From NCBI GenBank assembly GCA_023399215.1, contig JAEWQJ010000011.1:1-64000 (forward strand): 64,000 nt of DNA, read 5' to 3'. Numbering within the stretch: position 1 is the first letter of the stretch; each line of letters opens with the position of its first letter. The position numbers were made by a program, and so were the translations under genes. Below the pieces are notes generated by a model that made no database searches, was not told where the DNA came from, and worked only from the letters and a program-made list of their open reading frames with translations. Source of the DNA: Methanobacteriota archaeon. Its GTDB lineage: Archaea; Halobacteriota; Methanosarcinia; Methanosarcinales; Methanosarcinaceae. Of the stretch, positions 17,020-25,398 are shown piece by piece.

Positions 17020-18456
17020 ATGAATATACTTTGCGGATATAATGTCAATATAGATTCGGTGTACCGAATCAGCGGAGCCGAGATTTCGGAACTGCTGGAA
17101 ACTTTCGAAGAGGCTGAAGTCCTTGACAAAATCGAGAACCCTCCCGGAAAAATCTTTTCAGAATTGGATTTTGTAGCAGGGCTTGTCTACTGTATGAAAA
17201 ACGGATATGGAGCCGAGTGGCTTGTTTTTGATCAGTCCGTTTTCGAGTTTCTTAAAAGCCGCTATTTTGGGAAATCCCTTGTAAGAATGGGCGGAAATGC
17301 AGGAATAATGGCAAACGCTCTTTCCCAGTTAGGAGCTTCCAGAGTAATACCGAATGTTGCAGTGCCCTCTAAAACCCAGCTTTCTCTCTTCTCAAAAAAG
17401 GCGATCTATTTTCCGGAACCTTCCATGCAGATAATGGAAAACGCAAGGAAAGAGTCTGAAGAAAATAAAGGTGCTTTTTCCAGCAGCCAGGAGCCCATAC
17501 ATTTCGTATTTGATTTCTCCGAGGGGGAGACATTTTCCCTTTACGGAACAGAGGTTAGGGTCCCGAGGGAAAACCGCTTCATAGCTACCTTCGATCATTT
17601 GAATCTCAGGCTTTTTGTCAATCCTGCGTTTGAGCAGTATGCTCTCCAACACGCCTGCGAGCTTGATGGAGTACTTATATCGGGTTTTCATCTCCTGCTT
17701 GAAAACTATCCCAATGGCCGCACTTATAAGACAATTCTTGATGATACTTACTCTCAGCTAAAAAGCTGGAAAACCAGAAACAATAAGCTTCAGATTCATC
17801 TGGAATTCGGACATTTTGCAAGTAAAAAAATTGCAAATTCGGTCTTTCTGAAGTTTGCAAAACTTTCAGATAGCCTTGGAATGAATGAAGACGAACTTGC
17901 AATGTTTTATAACTTACACGAAGTCCCTGGAGAGGGACTTCAGCATATGGAAGCAGATGCTATATCCAGTGCGGCTTTCAGGCTGGCATCAGGGCACGGG
18001 CTTAAGAAGCTCATAATCCATACAAGGGAATTTGTGCTGGCTGTGTTTAAAACCGATTTTGAATTTAATTCCAGAGCAGTTTCTGAATTTGAAATGGACG
18101 AATCAGAAATTTCAATTTTACAGAGGGCAGCCCGAGAAAAGCTTGAAGCCCTGAAATTCGGAGTCAGGTGTGCAGGCGTGTATGCAGCTTCAGGCAGGCT
18201 TGAAGGGCGGAAATTTGTGGAAGAGGAAGCTTCGAAACTTCAGGAGAGCCCATTTGGAAGAGAACAGATTGAAGCTTTCGTTAAGGTTTTTAGTGGAAAA
18301 ACTCTTGGGCAGGGGGCTTATATTTTAAGGGAGAATTATATTATTTGCATGTTACCTACAATGCTTTCCAGATCTCCAGTAACCACGGTAGGGCTGGGAG
18401 ATACGTTAACGGCAGGGACTTTTCTCAGGGGGCTTGAGCTGGACGTACAGGCTTAA
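17020..18456 (+). CDS. ADP-dependent sugar kinase paralogue
   Basis: 478 residues, a clear diverged relative of the preceding gene: LCGYNVNIDSVYRI aligns with its sugar-binding start, MGGNAGIMANALSQLG with its GGQAGI region, and TVGLGDTLTAGTF with the catalytic GXGD loop. The DFSEGE and VPRENR stretch also corresponds. Because all key loops are retained it is probably active, as ADP-dependent glucokinase or phosphofructokinase, but which sugar it uses cannot be read. It overlaps the 8-oxoguanine glycosylase gene by 23 bases, so the two are likely on one transcript. Confidence 0.8.
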   Translation: MNILCGYNVNIDSVYRISGAEISELLETFEEAEVLDKIENPPGKIFSELDFVAGLVYCMKNGYGAEWLVFDQSVFEFLKSRYFGKSLVRMGGNAGIMANALSQLGASRVIPNVAVPSKTQLSLFSKKAIYFPEPSMQIMENARKESEENKGAFSSSQEPIHFVFDFSEGETFSLYGTEVRVPRENRFIATFDHLNLRLFVNPAFEQYALQHACELDGVLISGFHLLLENYPNGRTYKTILDDTYSQLKSWKTRNNKLQIHLEFGHFASKKIANSVFLKFAKLSDSLGMNEDELAMFYNLHEVPGEGLQHMEADAISSAAFRLASGHGLKKLIIHTREFVLAVFKTDFEFNSRAVSEFEMDESEISILQRAAREKLEALKFGVRCAGVYAASGRLEGRKFVEEEASKLQESPFGREQIEAFVKVFSGKTLGQGAYILRENYIICMLPTMLSRSPVTTVGLGDTLTAGTFLRGLELDVQA

Positions 18457-19285
18457 ACCCGAACTTTTTGACCTCAATTATACTCTCGACTGCGGACAGG
18501 TCTTCCGATGGGTACGAGACGGAGACTGGTGGACAGGCGTTGTTGGAGACCAGGTTATTCGGCTTTCGCAGGACCACGGGAAACTGATTGTTGATTCTAA
18601 ACTCTCGCCTAAGGTTCTTACTTGCTATTTCCGCCTGGACGACAACCTGCCTTCTATCTATGAAAGCATAAACCGGGACCTGCTGATCGACAGAGCAATC
18701 CGCAAGTATCGGGGTCTGCGGCTGATCAGGCAGGACCCCTGGGAATGCCTTATTTCCTATATGCTCTCAACAGCCTCAAGCATTCCCACAATCCAGAAAC
18801 GAATCTACTTGCTCAGCCGGTTTTTCGGTCAAGAAATCGAGCCAGGCTATTTCAGCTTTCCTGACTCTGAAACTCTTGCAAATGCTGATCTCTCCGATCT
18901 TGACAAATGTAAGCTGGGCTTCAGGACCCAGAATATAATAGATGCAGCCGAAGAAGTTGCGTCGGGCGAGCTGGACCTTGACGTGCTTTTCCGCCTGGAG
19001 TACAGGTATGCGCGTGAACGTCTTATGAGGCTCAGGGGCATTGGAGAAAAGGTTGCTGACTGCGTGCTTCTTTTCGCTTTTGATAAAATGGAAGCCTTTC
19101 CAGTTGATACCCACATCAGGCAGATCATTCAGCATTACCATATAGATGACAGTTACTTTGAAACCTGCAAAAACATGAGCTGTATGGGGGACTGGGGAAG
19201 GGACTATTTCGGACACTACTGCGGGTATGCCCAGGAGTATTTGTATTATCAGAAAAGGATGGAAGGGTTTGTAAGTCTTTATTAA
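18434..19285 (+). CDS. ogg: 8-oxoguanine DNA glycosylase (OGG1 type)
   Basis: 283 residues with the OGG N-domain (LDCGQVFRWVRDGDWWTGVV) and the HhH-GPD domain: LISYMLSTASSIPTIQKRI, then LRGIGEKVADCVLLFAFDK where Lys of GEKVAD is the catalytic lysine, and AFPVDTHI with the catalytic Asp. It excises 8-oxoguanine paired with cytosine. The start is a TTG overlapping the end of the previous gene; no better start is seen and the N-domain begins immediately. Length is normal for archaeal OGG1. Active-site residues are all present. Confidence 0.92.
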   Translation: MSWTYRLKPELFDLNYTLDCGQVFRWVRDGDWWTGVVGDQVIRLSQDHGKLIVDSKLSPKVLTCYFRLDDNLPSIYESINRDLLIDRAIRKYRGLRLIRQDPWECLISYMLSTASSIPTIQKRIYLLSRFFGQEIEPGYFSFPDSETLANADLSDLDKCKLGFRTQNIIDAAEEVASGELDLDVLFRLEYRYARERLMRLRGIGEKVADCVLLFAFDKMEAFPVDTHIRQIIQHYHIDDSYFETCKNMSCMGDWGRDYFGHYCGYAQEYLYYQKRMEGFVSLY

Positions 19286-19359
19286 CTACTGTTTTTAGTG
19301 GTTATCTCATCGGATTTTTGAACTCTTGAGTTTTTAATAATTATAATAACTATCTGTTT

Positions 19360-19498
19360 TTGATATTAACTTGACTATCCCACATTACAGAGTAAAATGC
19401 CATCATTAGATTTAATATACCAAATATATTGTTCTTAGTGAAATCGATAACAGCGATTGGAGTAACTGCTTAATCTGACAAAGTCGAGTTAATATCAA
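19360..19498. mobile_element. MITE-like inverted-repeat element
   Basis: The left arm TTGATATTAACTTGAC (19360-19375) is matched by an inverted right arm GTCGAGTTAATATCAA (19483-19498) with one mismatch. The 139-base span has no gene. It lies just outside the left edge of the AT-rich three-gene operon. No clear target duplication was found. Confidence 0.45.
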
Positions 19499-19575
19499 GG
19501 TCATTTACTAATGTGTTGTATGGCTTGCCCAGTTGTGTGAACTGATTTCATTAATTATTGATTACGGTTGATCGT

Positions 19576-20811
19576 TTAAATCTCGCTTGGATCAGCTATA
19601 GATATGTCTGATTTTCCTTTACTTTTCTTTGACAATTTCATACCTGTATCAATGGATGGATTTTGGATGTCTTCACAACTATCACTTTGGATGTCTTCAC
19701 AACTATTATTTTGAATAAGTAAACTGTTTCTATTTAGTAATTCATAATATTTTGATGAAAGCAATATCCATATATTTTTTATGAACTCAGTTTTTTGCTC
19801 TGGGGAATAGTTGGCTGATTGTAAATTATCGAAATCATCTTTGCAGGTGAAAGTCTCCCATTCTTCATCATTTATGCTTTTTACGTCACTTATAAAACCA
19901 ATTTCAATACGTTTCTTCTTTTCATCAGAATCCAAATGTATCATATAAACATAATCTAATTTTTTATCCTTAAAGACTAAACCAACACCTTTAAGTCTAG
20001 CATTTCTATTTGTAAGTTGACTTAACAACGGTTCAATATTTGTCAATTTAGTTTCTAAAGTCCCTTCTCTAAGCAGCTTCTCAAAGGCATCAGTGGCATT
20101 GTTTAGATCTTCGGCCGGTGTTCGTGTAAATTTAATGATGCCTAGAAATTGATATTTTTTATAGATTTCTTCTATAATCTCTTTAAAAAACACATTTTTT
20201 TTATTAGTAGTATTGAAAACATCTAAATTGTGCTCAATTGGTTTCAAACTAAAAACTGGATTTTTGTTAGTTATTTCCTTTAAAATTCCATAAATTGTGT
20301 TGTAATCGTTTTCCTTTTTCAAAAACATGGAAACGATAAATGCTCCATTTATTGCAGTTATTTCAAATTCAATATGTCTCGTGATAACTTCAAATAAATA
20401 ATTTCCTGTGTGATCAACTGTAGTATATTCAACTATTCCAATCAGTTTATCTTTATCTATTTTAAGAGGAAGAAGTGTACTATTTTTTATGTCTTCAAAA
20501 GGTATCCCTGTAAACAAATCAAAATATTCTACTAAGTCCTCCATTGGAATATTTTTTTCGTTTTTTAATAAAATACCTGATATTGTAGGGAAAGCCTTTA
20601 TACCTATGTAATTTTTTAACTTTTCTTGCGAATCTATTCCATATATAAAATTGGATGCAAATTTAGCTATAGGAGCTCGCGTGTTTGAAAAAGCAATTAT
20701 TCCTTTTTCTTTAAAGTACTCATATAAATTATGAATTCTAACCTCGTTTTTATTGAAAAAAATGTTGAGGTTAACATTATTTTTATATGATTTTTCAAGC
20801 TCCTGAGTCAT
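19576..20811 (-). CDS. Unknown protein, third gene of AT-rich operon
   Basis: 411 residues; not recognised. Composition is rich in Lys, Asn, Ile and Glu. The N-terminal part contains KGIIAFSNTRAPIAKFASNF; the middle alternates beta strands (IGIVEYTTVDHTGNYLFEVI, HIEFEITAINGAFIVSMF) suggestive of a beta-sheet domain; the tail is low in complexity, with a doubled NSCEDIQSDSCEDIQ and a basic KLSKKSKGKSD. There are no membrane segments or signal peptide, so it is probably cytoplasmic. Its ATG overlaps the stop of the nuclease-like gene (ATGA), showing tight coupling. Base composition is far more AT-rich than nearby housekeeping genes, suggesting transfer. It could be a sensor or regulator of the upstream nuclease-like protein; this is a guess from context. 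Confidence 0.75.
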   Translation of the reverse strand: MTQELEKSYKNNVNLNIFFNKNEVRIHNLYEYFKEKGIIAFSNTRAPIAKFASNFIYGIDSQEKLKNYIGIKAFPTISGILLKNEKNIPMEDLVEYFDLFTGIPFEDIKNSTLLPLKIDKDKLIGIVEYTTVDHTGNYLFEVITRHIEFEITAINGAFIVSMFLKKENDYNTIYGILKEITNKNPVFSLKPIEHNLDVFNTTNKKNVFFKEIIEEIYKKYQFLGIIKFTRTPAEDLNNATDAFEKLLREGTLETKLTNIEPLLSQLTNRNARLKGVGLVFKDKKLDYVYMIHLDSDEKKKRIEIGFISDVKSINDEEWETFTCKDDFDNLQSANYSPEQKTEFIKNIWILLSSKYYELLNRNSLLIQNNSCEDIQSDSCEDIQNPSIDTGMKLSKKSKGKSDISIADPSEI

Positions 20812-21746
20812 ATAAACACCTTGTCTAATTTTTGATTATTACAATCCATACCATCAGGACCCATAGGGCCGCAATAATCAAGGACTATATTTTTGAAGGA
20901 AGTAATTTTTGATTTGTCCTGATCATATAGGCTACTTTTACTAATGTCACAATTTACAAAAATAATTTTAGAAATATTAAACTCAAAATTACGACAGAAA
21001 TCTTCAATAAATAAAAAAGATTCAAGTTTTGGTTTGTCGAAACTAAGAATACCATTGCTTTTATTTGAGTTTGAATCATATTCGCTAAAAGGGATTATAT
21101 CTGAAAACAAGTGAAATAAGGACATTTTTTCATTTTCCACCAAATGATTTGTTGAGAGTGGATCTCGGTCATAAAAGGTCAATCGACCTTTAATCAATTT
21201 TTTCCATTCCGAAAAGGCATGTAATCTATCATTTGAAAGAACGAAAATGGTTGGAAAATTGAAACTTTTTGTTTTCTGATCAGTTATTTCTATTTGTTTA
21301 AGAACATTGTAATATTTATCAAGATCAAATTTAAAAAATCTGTAACATAAAATACCATATCTGTATAAGGTTATATTATTAAACATGATATTCGAGTTTT
21401 TATATAGCTCTTTTGAATGATTAGCTTTATCAATTTTATATTTTAATATTTCAATGTGCTCAGTTAAAATCGATGGCTTAAAATTAGATATATCTCCAAC
21501 TTTTTTAGTTTCAATTATTATTCCGTTACTAATATCAAATGGTTCATGTAATTTATATATAAAATCATAACCTCTATTTTCATATTTGTTTTCCTTAGGG
21601 TGTTTCAAACTTTTTAGATCGACGTTTTTGTAAATTAGCTTCCAATTAACAAAATTTGAAAAAAAGGCTTCAATTTCAGTTTCTGCAAATTCTCCCATTA
21701 CATTTTTTCCTTCAGGTCCTTCATTATTTATACCAGGATTAGTCAT
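20808..21746 (-). CDS. Predicted PD-(D/E)XK nuclease-like protein, second gene of AT-rich operon
   Basis: 312 residues. The N-terminal part shows the order of a PD-(D/E)XK nuclease core: a helix with acidic residues (EFAETEIEAFF, Glu22/24/26), Asp61 in RGYDFIYKL, then a strand ending in Glu79-Thr-Lys81 (GIIIETKK), and a following helix ILTEHIEILKYKID. The remaining 200 residues (ending with DYCGPMGPDGMDCNN) are not recognised. GAGGAG lies 5 bases before the ATG. The nuclease start resembles the MGEF-type opening of defence nucleases such as the GAPS4 group, but I cannot confirm that. DNA or RNA cleavage is predicted from the motif only. Confidence 0.75.
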   Translation of the reverse strand: MTNPGINNEGPEGKNVMGEFAETEIEAFFSNFVNWKLIYKNVDLKSLKHPKENKYENRGYDFIYKLHEPFDISNGIIIETKKVGDISNFKPSILTEHIEILKYKIDKANHSKELYKNSNIMFNNITLYRYGILCYRFFKFDLDKYYNVLKQIEITDQKTKSFNFPTIFVLSNDRLHAFSEWKKLIKGRLTFYDRDPLSTNHLVENEKMSLFHLFSDIIPFSEYDSNSNKSNGILSFDKPKLESFLFIEDFCRNFEFNISKIIFVNCDISKSSLYDQDKSKITSFKNIVLDYCGPMGPDGMDCNNQKLDKVFI

Positions 21747-21755
21747 AAAAACTCC

Positions 21756-22418
21756 TCAGAATAAACTTGACATAATGAACCTTAATATCTCATAATTATT
21801 TTCAGAAATTGAATTAAAGAAAAAAGAAGAATTCCTACTAATTTTAATTAAATACATATTATTATCATAATCCTCTATTGATACAATAATCTTATCTATA
21901 TTCTTACGATATTGTTTAATTATATCCTGAAGCAAACTCTCTTCTTGTACTTTTGCTATATATTTTCCAACTAATAAGTTATTATGATTGAAGTTAGCTA
22001 TCTCTACTTGTTCAATTCTACAAATATATTTTGATTGTTTTAACAAATTAAATATCTTAGAAAATTCAATATCAATTGAGATAAAAGAAACTTCACAAAC
22101 TGGCTCTAACTTTCGAATTAAAAATTCACTTTGAGACTTTCCAGCATAAATGAGTAAAAGCATGTTTTCCAAATCAATTTCAAAAAAAGTTTCCTTTATC
22201 GTTTCCCCTTTTTTTAAAATAAGTTTGTTTTGATATTCTGTATAAGTAAAAGACGATTTTCGGAGATATTGAAAGTAAAAATTCGTTTTATTGATGGAAT
22301 CTAAAAGAATAAAGCCTTCATCAGATTTCATAGGATCAAAAGTATTTTTTATTATTTTATCTACAAGCTCTAAGCTAAAAAAATGTTCCAGCTTTTTGAC
22401 ACAAGCAGAACGGAGCAT
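21756..22418 (-). CDS. Unknown protein, first gene of AT-rich operon
   Basis: 220 residues; not recognised. It begins with a helical section (KKLEHFFSLELVDKIIKNTF) followed by many short beta-strand-like stretches (FFEIDLENMLLLIYAGK, CEVSFISIDIEF), and ends in ENNYEILRFIMSSLF. No membrane segment, metal-binding cluster or known catalytic motif stands out. The start is uncertain: AAGGTG lies 17 bases before the ATG used. The stop is 9 bases before the next gene, so the three genes form an operon. Like its partners it is very AT-rich. Confidence 0.7.
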   Translation of the reverse strand: MLRSACVKKLEHFFSLELVDKIIKNTFDPMKSDEGFILLDSINKTNFYFQYLRKSSFTYTEYQNKLILKKGETIKETFFEIDLENMLLLIYAGKSQSEFLIRKLEPVCEVSFISIDIEFSKIFNLLKQSKYICRIEQVEIANFNHNNLLVGKYIAKVQEESLLQDIIKQYRKNIDKIIVSIEDYDNNMYLIKISRNSSFFFNSISENNYEILRFIMSSLF

Positions 22419-23037
22419 GTATTCACTAATAATAACACCTTCATAAAATTAATTATTGTCATCCTAAATAAATGAATCGTAATATATGCATATAGCTGTC
22501 TTTCCGCAGATGTCCTCTTAAAATGAATCATTTTCATGCTATCGTTTTTGGAGAAATTTTTCCAAAAATTTAGTATTGAGATTATATGGGATCTCAATTG
22601 TTACTATCAAAAACAAGAAGGAAAACCTTTACTGAACATATAAGGTTTAAATGAATGAGTAAACGGAGAAATACAATTCAAAATAGTAAAAAGAAATATT
22701 TGAAAAAACGATATCGAGAAAAATAGTGAAATTTATCTGACATCTGCGGAAAGTGAAATATCGAAAAAGAGAAGTTTATTATCAAAAGTTGAATTTTTTG
22801 TCCTTTCATAGTTTTTGATACACTGCTTGCTGTTCTAATCAGAAAATAAATAAAGAAAATTTTTAACCATTAGCTTTAATTATATTGTTATGTTTGGCAG
22901 CTGGGCGACAAAGAGAAAATTCATAATCAATATCTAGCTGCAATGATCCTATAAAACGTACGCATGTGTTAGAGCAATTAAATACTTTTTTCCAGTTTTC
23001 GATATAGCCTTCTAAACCTCAAAACTTCTCATTCCCT
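22419..23037. other. Gene-free stretch upstream of the AT-rich operon
   Basis: Carries the inverted-repeat element at 22500-22753 and the promoter of the three-gene operon. The right part (22760-23037) holds nothing recognised. Confidence 0.5.
22500..22753. mobile_element. MITE-like element with 15-bp perfect terminal inverted repeats
   Basis: The left end CTTTCCGCAGATGTC (22500-22514) is the exact reverse complement of 22739-22753. The similarity continues weakly inward: ATCGTTTTT recurs at the same distance (26 bases) from each arm. The 254-base span has no gene. It sits 80 bases upstream of the unknown operon and may be a MITE or a long regulatory cruciform. Confidence 0.6.
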
Positions 23038-24084
23038 TTAGGCTTCACTTTGGGACTGGTTTAAGTATTTTTTCACCAGATCCGTGTCTTTCAGTAATTT
23101 AAAACTCACAAATCCTCCGGCAATAATATTCGTATAAAATGTAAAAGCTCTCCATGCTGCCACTGTAATTCCGAGAATATTTGCTGGCACAAAGATTGAA
23201 AAGAGGGAAATTGCAGCAAGTTCCGCCACACCACTTGAACCTGGGGTCAAAGGCATAACTAGAATAATCATGAGCAGAACCTGTACTGCGAAAGAAATGA
23301 GTATTGAAGGAGACTGATTAAGACCCATAAGAGTTATCGGAAGCGAGGAAAACTCCGCTATCCAGTATATGACTGTGTATATCAACCCGGAATACAGGCC
23401 TTTACGCCCGTCTGTCAGAAAGATATTTATGCTTGAATGAAATTCGTCAATTTCTCTGTCAATAGACCCTGATAATTTCTGCAGTTTGTATCCTATTTTC
23501 TTGCCACTAAAACGTCCAATCCATCTTATAAGGCAATTTATGACGAGTTTAATAAAATGAGGTTTCATGGGTGCATATATCAGGAGGGCAAAGACAATTA
23601 TTGAAAGGAGTTCTCCTAATATAATCAACGTATCCATTCTGGGATCTGACAGTACACCACGGAGAAAATATAGCGAAAAAGGTACAGCTAACAGGATCAA
23701 CAGAGCGTCCAGTACACGTTCTCCCAGGACAACTGCAGTGGCCTGTCCAACCGGCATATTTTTCTGTCTCAGGAGATGAATTCTCAAAGGTTCTCCGCCT
23801 ATCGAAGAAGGCGTAAGAGCTGCAACAAAAGTGCCGGAAATTACCATTTCTATAGAGGTTTTAAGATCTATTTTATGTCCCAGTGCAGATGCCATTGACC
23901 TTATACGCAGTCCCCAGATAACGAAAGAAAATAGATGGATAACAAGTGCAGCTATTACATATTCAGGCTTGATATCCCTAACAACTTCAATTGTTGTCTT
24001 ATCAAGAGTAAAGATGAGGACAAACACTATTGAAATTATACTGATCAAAATTGAGCTTGTTATCCATTTTGTGTGATTTTTCAT
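23038..24084 (-). CDS. Flippase-like (UPF0104) membrane protein
   Basis: 348 residues with about eight hydrophobic segments, matching the lysylphosphatidylglycerol-synthetase-transmembrane / UPF0104 family (TIGR00374). Key phrases are LTPSSIGGEPLRIHLLRQ, VLGERVLDALLILLAVP and MPLTPGSSGVAELAAISLF. Family members such as AglD-region proteins are thought to move or modify lipid-linked glycans in the membrane. It follows a glycosyltransferase and a PAP2 gene on the same strand, across a 21-bp tandem repeat, suggesting one glycolipid pathway. The exact substrate is unknown. Confidence 0.85.
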   Translation of the reverse strand: MKNHTKWITSSILISIISIVFVLIFTLDKTTIEVVRDIKPEYVIAALVIHLFSFVIWGLRIRSMASALGHKIDLKTSIEMVISGTFVAALTPSSIGGEPLRIHLLRQKNMPVGQATAVVLGERVLDALLILLAVPFSLYFLRGVLSDPRMDTLIILGELLSIIVFALLIYAPMKPHFIKLVINCLIRWIGRFSGKKIGYKLQKLSGSIDREIDEFHSSINIFLTDGRKGLYSGLIYTVIYWIAEFSSLPITLMGLNQSPSILISFAVQVLLMIILVMPLTPGSSGVAELAAISLFSIFVPANILGITVAAWRAFTFYTNIIAGGFVSFKLLKDTDLVKKYLNQSQSEA

Positions 24085-24118
24085 GAAAACACAATCCGTT
24101 AGACCTTATTCAGAATTA

Positions 24119-24244
24119 TTCAACTGCAATAGTCCACTATTCAACTGCAATAGTCCACTATTCAACTGCAATAGTCCACTATTCAACTGCAATAGTCCAC
24201 TATTCAACTGCAATAGTCCACTATTTGACTGCAATAGTCCATTA
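24119..24244. repeat. Six 21-bp tandem repeats
   Basis: Unit TTCAACTGCAATAGTCCACTA repeated head to tail with no spacers, starting at 24119, 24140, 24161, 24182, 24203 and 24224; only the last copy has changes. It fills the gap between the glycosyltransferase and flippase-like genes and would lie within their transcript. Confidence 0.92.
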
Positions 24245-24255
24245 CAAAACCCTAA

Positions 24256-25398
24256 TTATACTCTTTGACTTCTCTTACTGTTTGATTCAAGGAGTTCTTT
24301 GAACGTTGCAGTAGGATTGAGGTCTTTAGATAGTTTTTTCATAATTTCAACCTTCTGGTGGATTTTTTCATCCTTTAAAAGCTCTTTTATCGACCGAAGT
24401 ATCTCTTCTGGAGACGCGTTGTAATCCAAACGTTTGCCATAACTTTCAAGGTCAACCACAGCAGCGTTACTTTCCTGTTCACTATGGTTCATATCCGGAA
24501 ACGAAAGTATTGGAACCCCGAAAGTAAGAGCTTCCATTATAGTGCTATGTCCTCCCGGGGCAATCACAAGGTCAGAAGCTTTGAGGTAAGGAAACTGGTC
24601 ATTAATAAAACGCTTAATTGTAACATTTTCTGGAAGGTTTGAGAAAACATCAGGATTTAGGCTCGGTCCCGAAAGGAGAGTGTAATTTATGCTTTTGTCA
24701 AGTTTTGCAACTTCGATAACCTTTCTGAATATGGGTTCTCTATATCCAAATCCCCCGATTAAAGATAATACATGGGGTTTTTGCAAGACTTCAGCCTTTA
24801 CATCGTCAAATTTTTCAAGGGTGAGAGGGCCACTGAAAAATAGATTTTTGGAAACCTTTTCTTCAAAAACAAGATTTAGCCGGCATACGGTATAAGGCAT
24901 TGGGAAATCCGGAATTACTATCCTGTCAACTTTCCTGAAAATGTAGCTATAAAATTGTTTAATTATTCCGCCCATCGCTCTTAGGGCAATGCCTCCATTT
25001 TTAAAGAAAGTTTCCATGTTTGACTGATTAACTATAAGGTAAACAGGAATTCCTCTGACTTTAGAAGCAACTACTCCTGTAAAATAACTATCCGAAACTA
25101 CAATATCAGGTTTCTTTTCTTTTAATAAGCTCAGAACCTTGAAAATGGCAAAAACATTCCCGTTTTTCAGGGTGGATATAATTGATCTTTTCAGATCCAG
25201 GGAACCGGACTCACCGACAAGTTTTAGTTCCGGAGGTATTTCAACGGTCTTGTATCCTTTTCTCTCGATAAATTCCTTTGAATAACCATATGCTCCTAAA
25301 TAAACTTCATGGCCTGCAGCTAACAACTCCCGGCCCAATGCTATACAGCGGCTGGTATGACCTAACCCTTCACCGCATATAAAAACGAGTACTTTCAT
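24256..25398 (-). CDS. MurG/MJ1255-type glycosyltransferase
   Basis: 380 residues of the GT-B fold. The start VFICGEGLGHTSRCIALGREL is the TIGR00661 (MJ1255) signature with the GEGLGHTSR loop; the C-terminal domain has APGGHSTIMEALTFGVPIL, the nucleotide-sugar binding motif of MurG relatives. It likely adds a sugar to a lipid or glycan carrier at the inner face of the membrane. The gene overlaps the PAP2 gene by 29 bases, so they are translated from one message. The sugar and acceptor are unknown. Confidence 0.87.
   Translation of the reverse strand: MKVLVFICGEGLGHTSRCIALGRELLAAGHEVYLGAYGYSKEFIERKGYKTVEIPPELKLVGESGSLDLKRSIISTLKNGNVFAIFKVLSLLKEKKPDIVVSDSYFTGVVASKVRGIPVYLIVNQSNMETFFKNGGIALRAMGGIIKQFYSYIFRKVDRIVIPDFPMPYTVCRLNLVFEEKVSKNLFFSGPLTLEKFDDVKAEVLQKPHVLSLIGGFGYREPIFRKVIEVAKLDKSINYTLLSGPSLNPDVFSNLPENVTIKRFINDQFPYLKASDLVIAPGGHSTIMEALTFGVPILSFPDMNHSEQESNAAVVDLESYGKRLDYNASPEEILRSIKELLKDEKIHQKVEIMKKLSKDLNPTATFKELLESNSKRSQRV

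Noticed and set aside
24119..24244. Possible CRISPR array
   Set aside because: The 21-bp units are joined directly with no unique spacers, and no cas genes are near.
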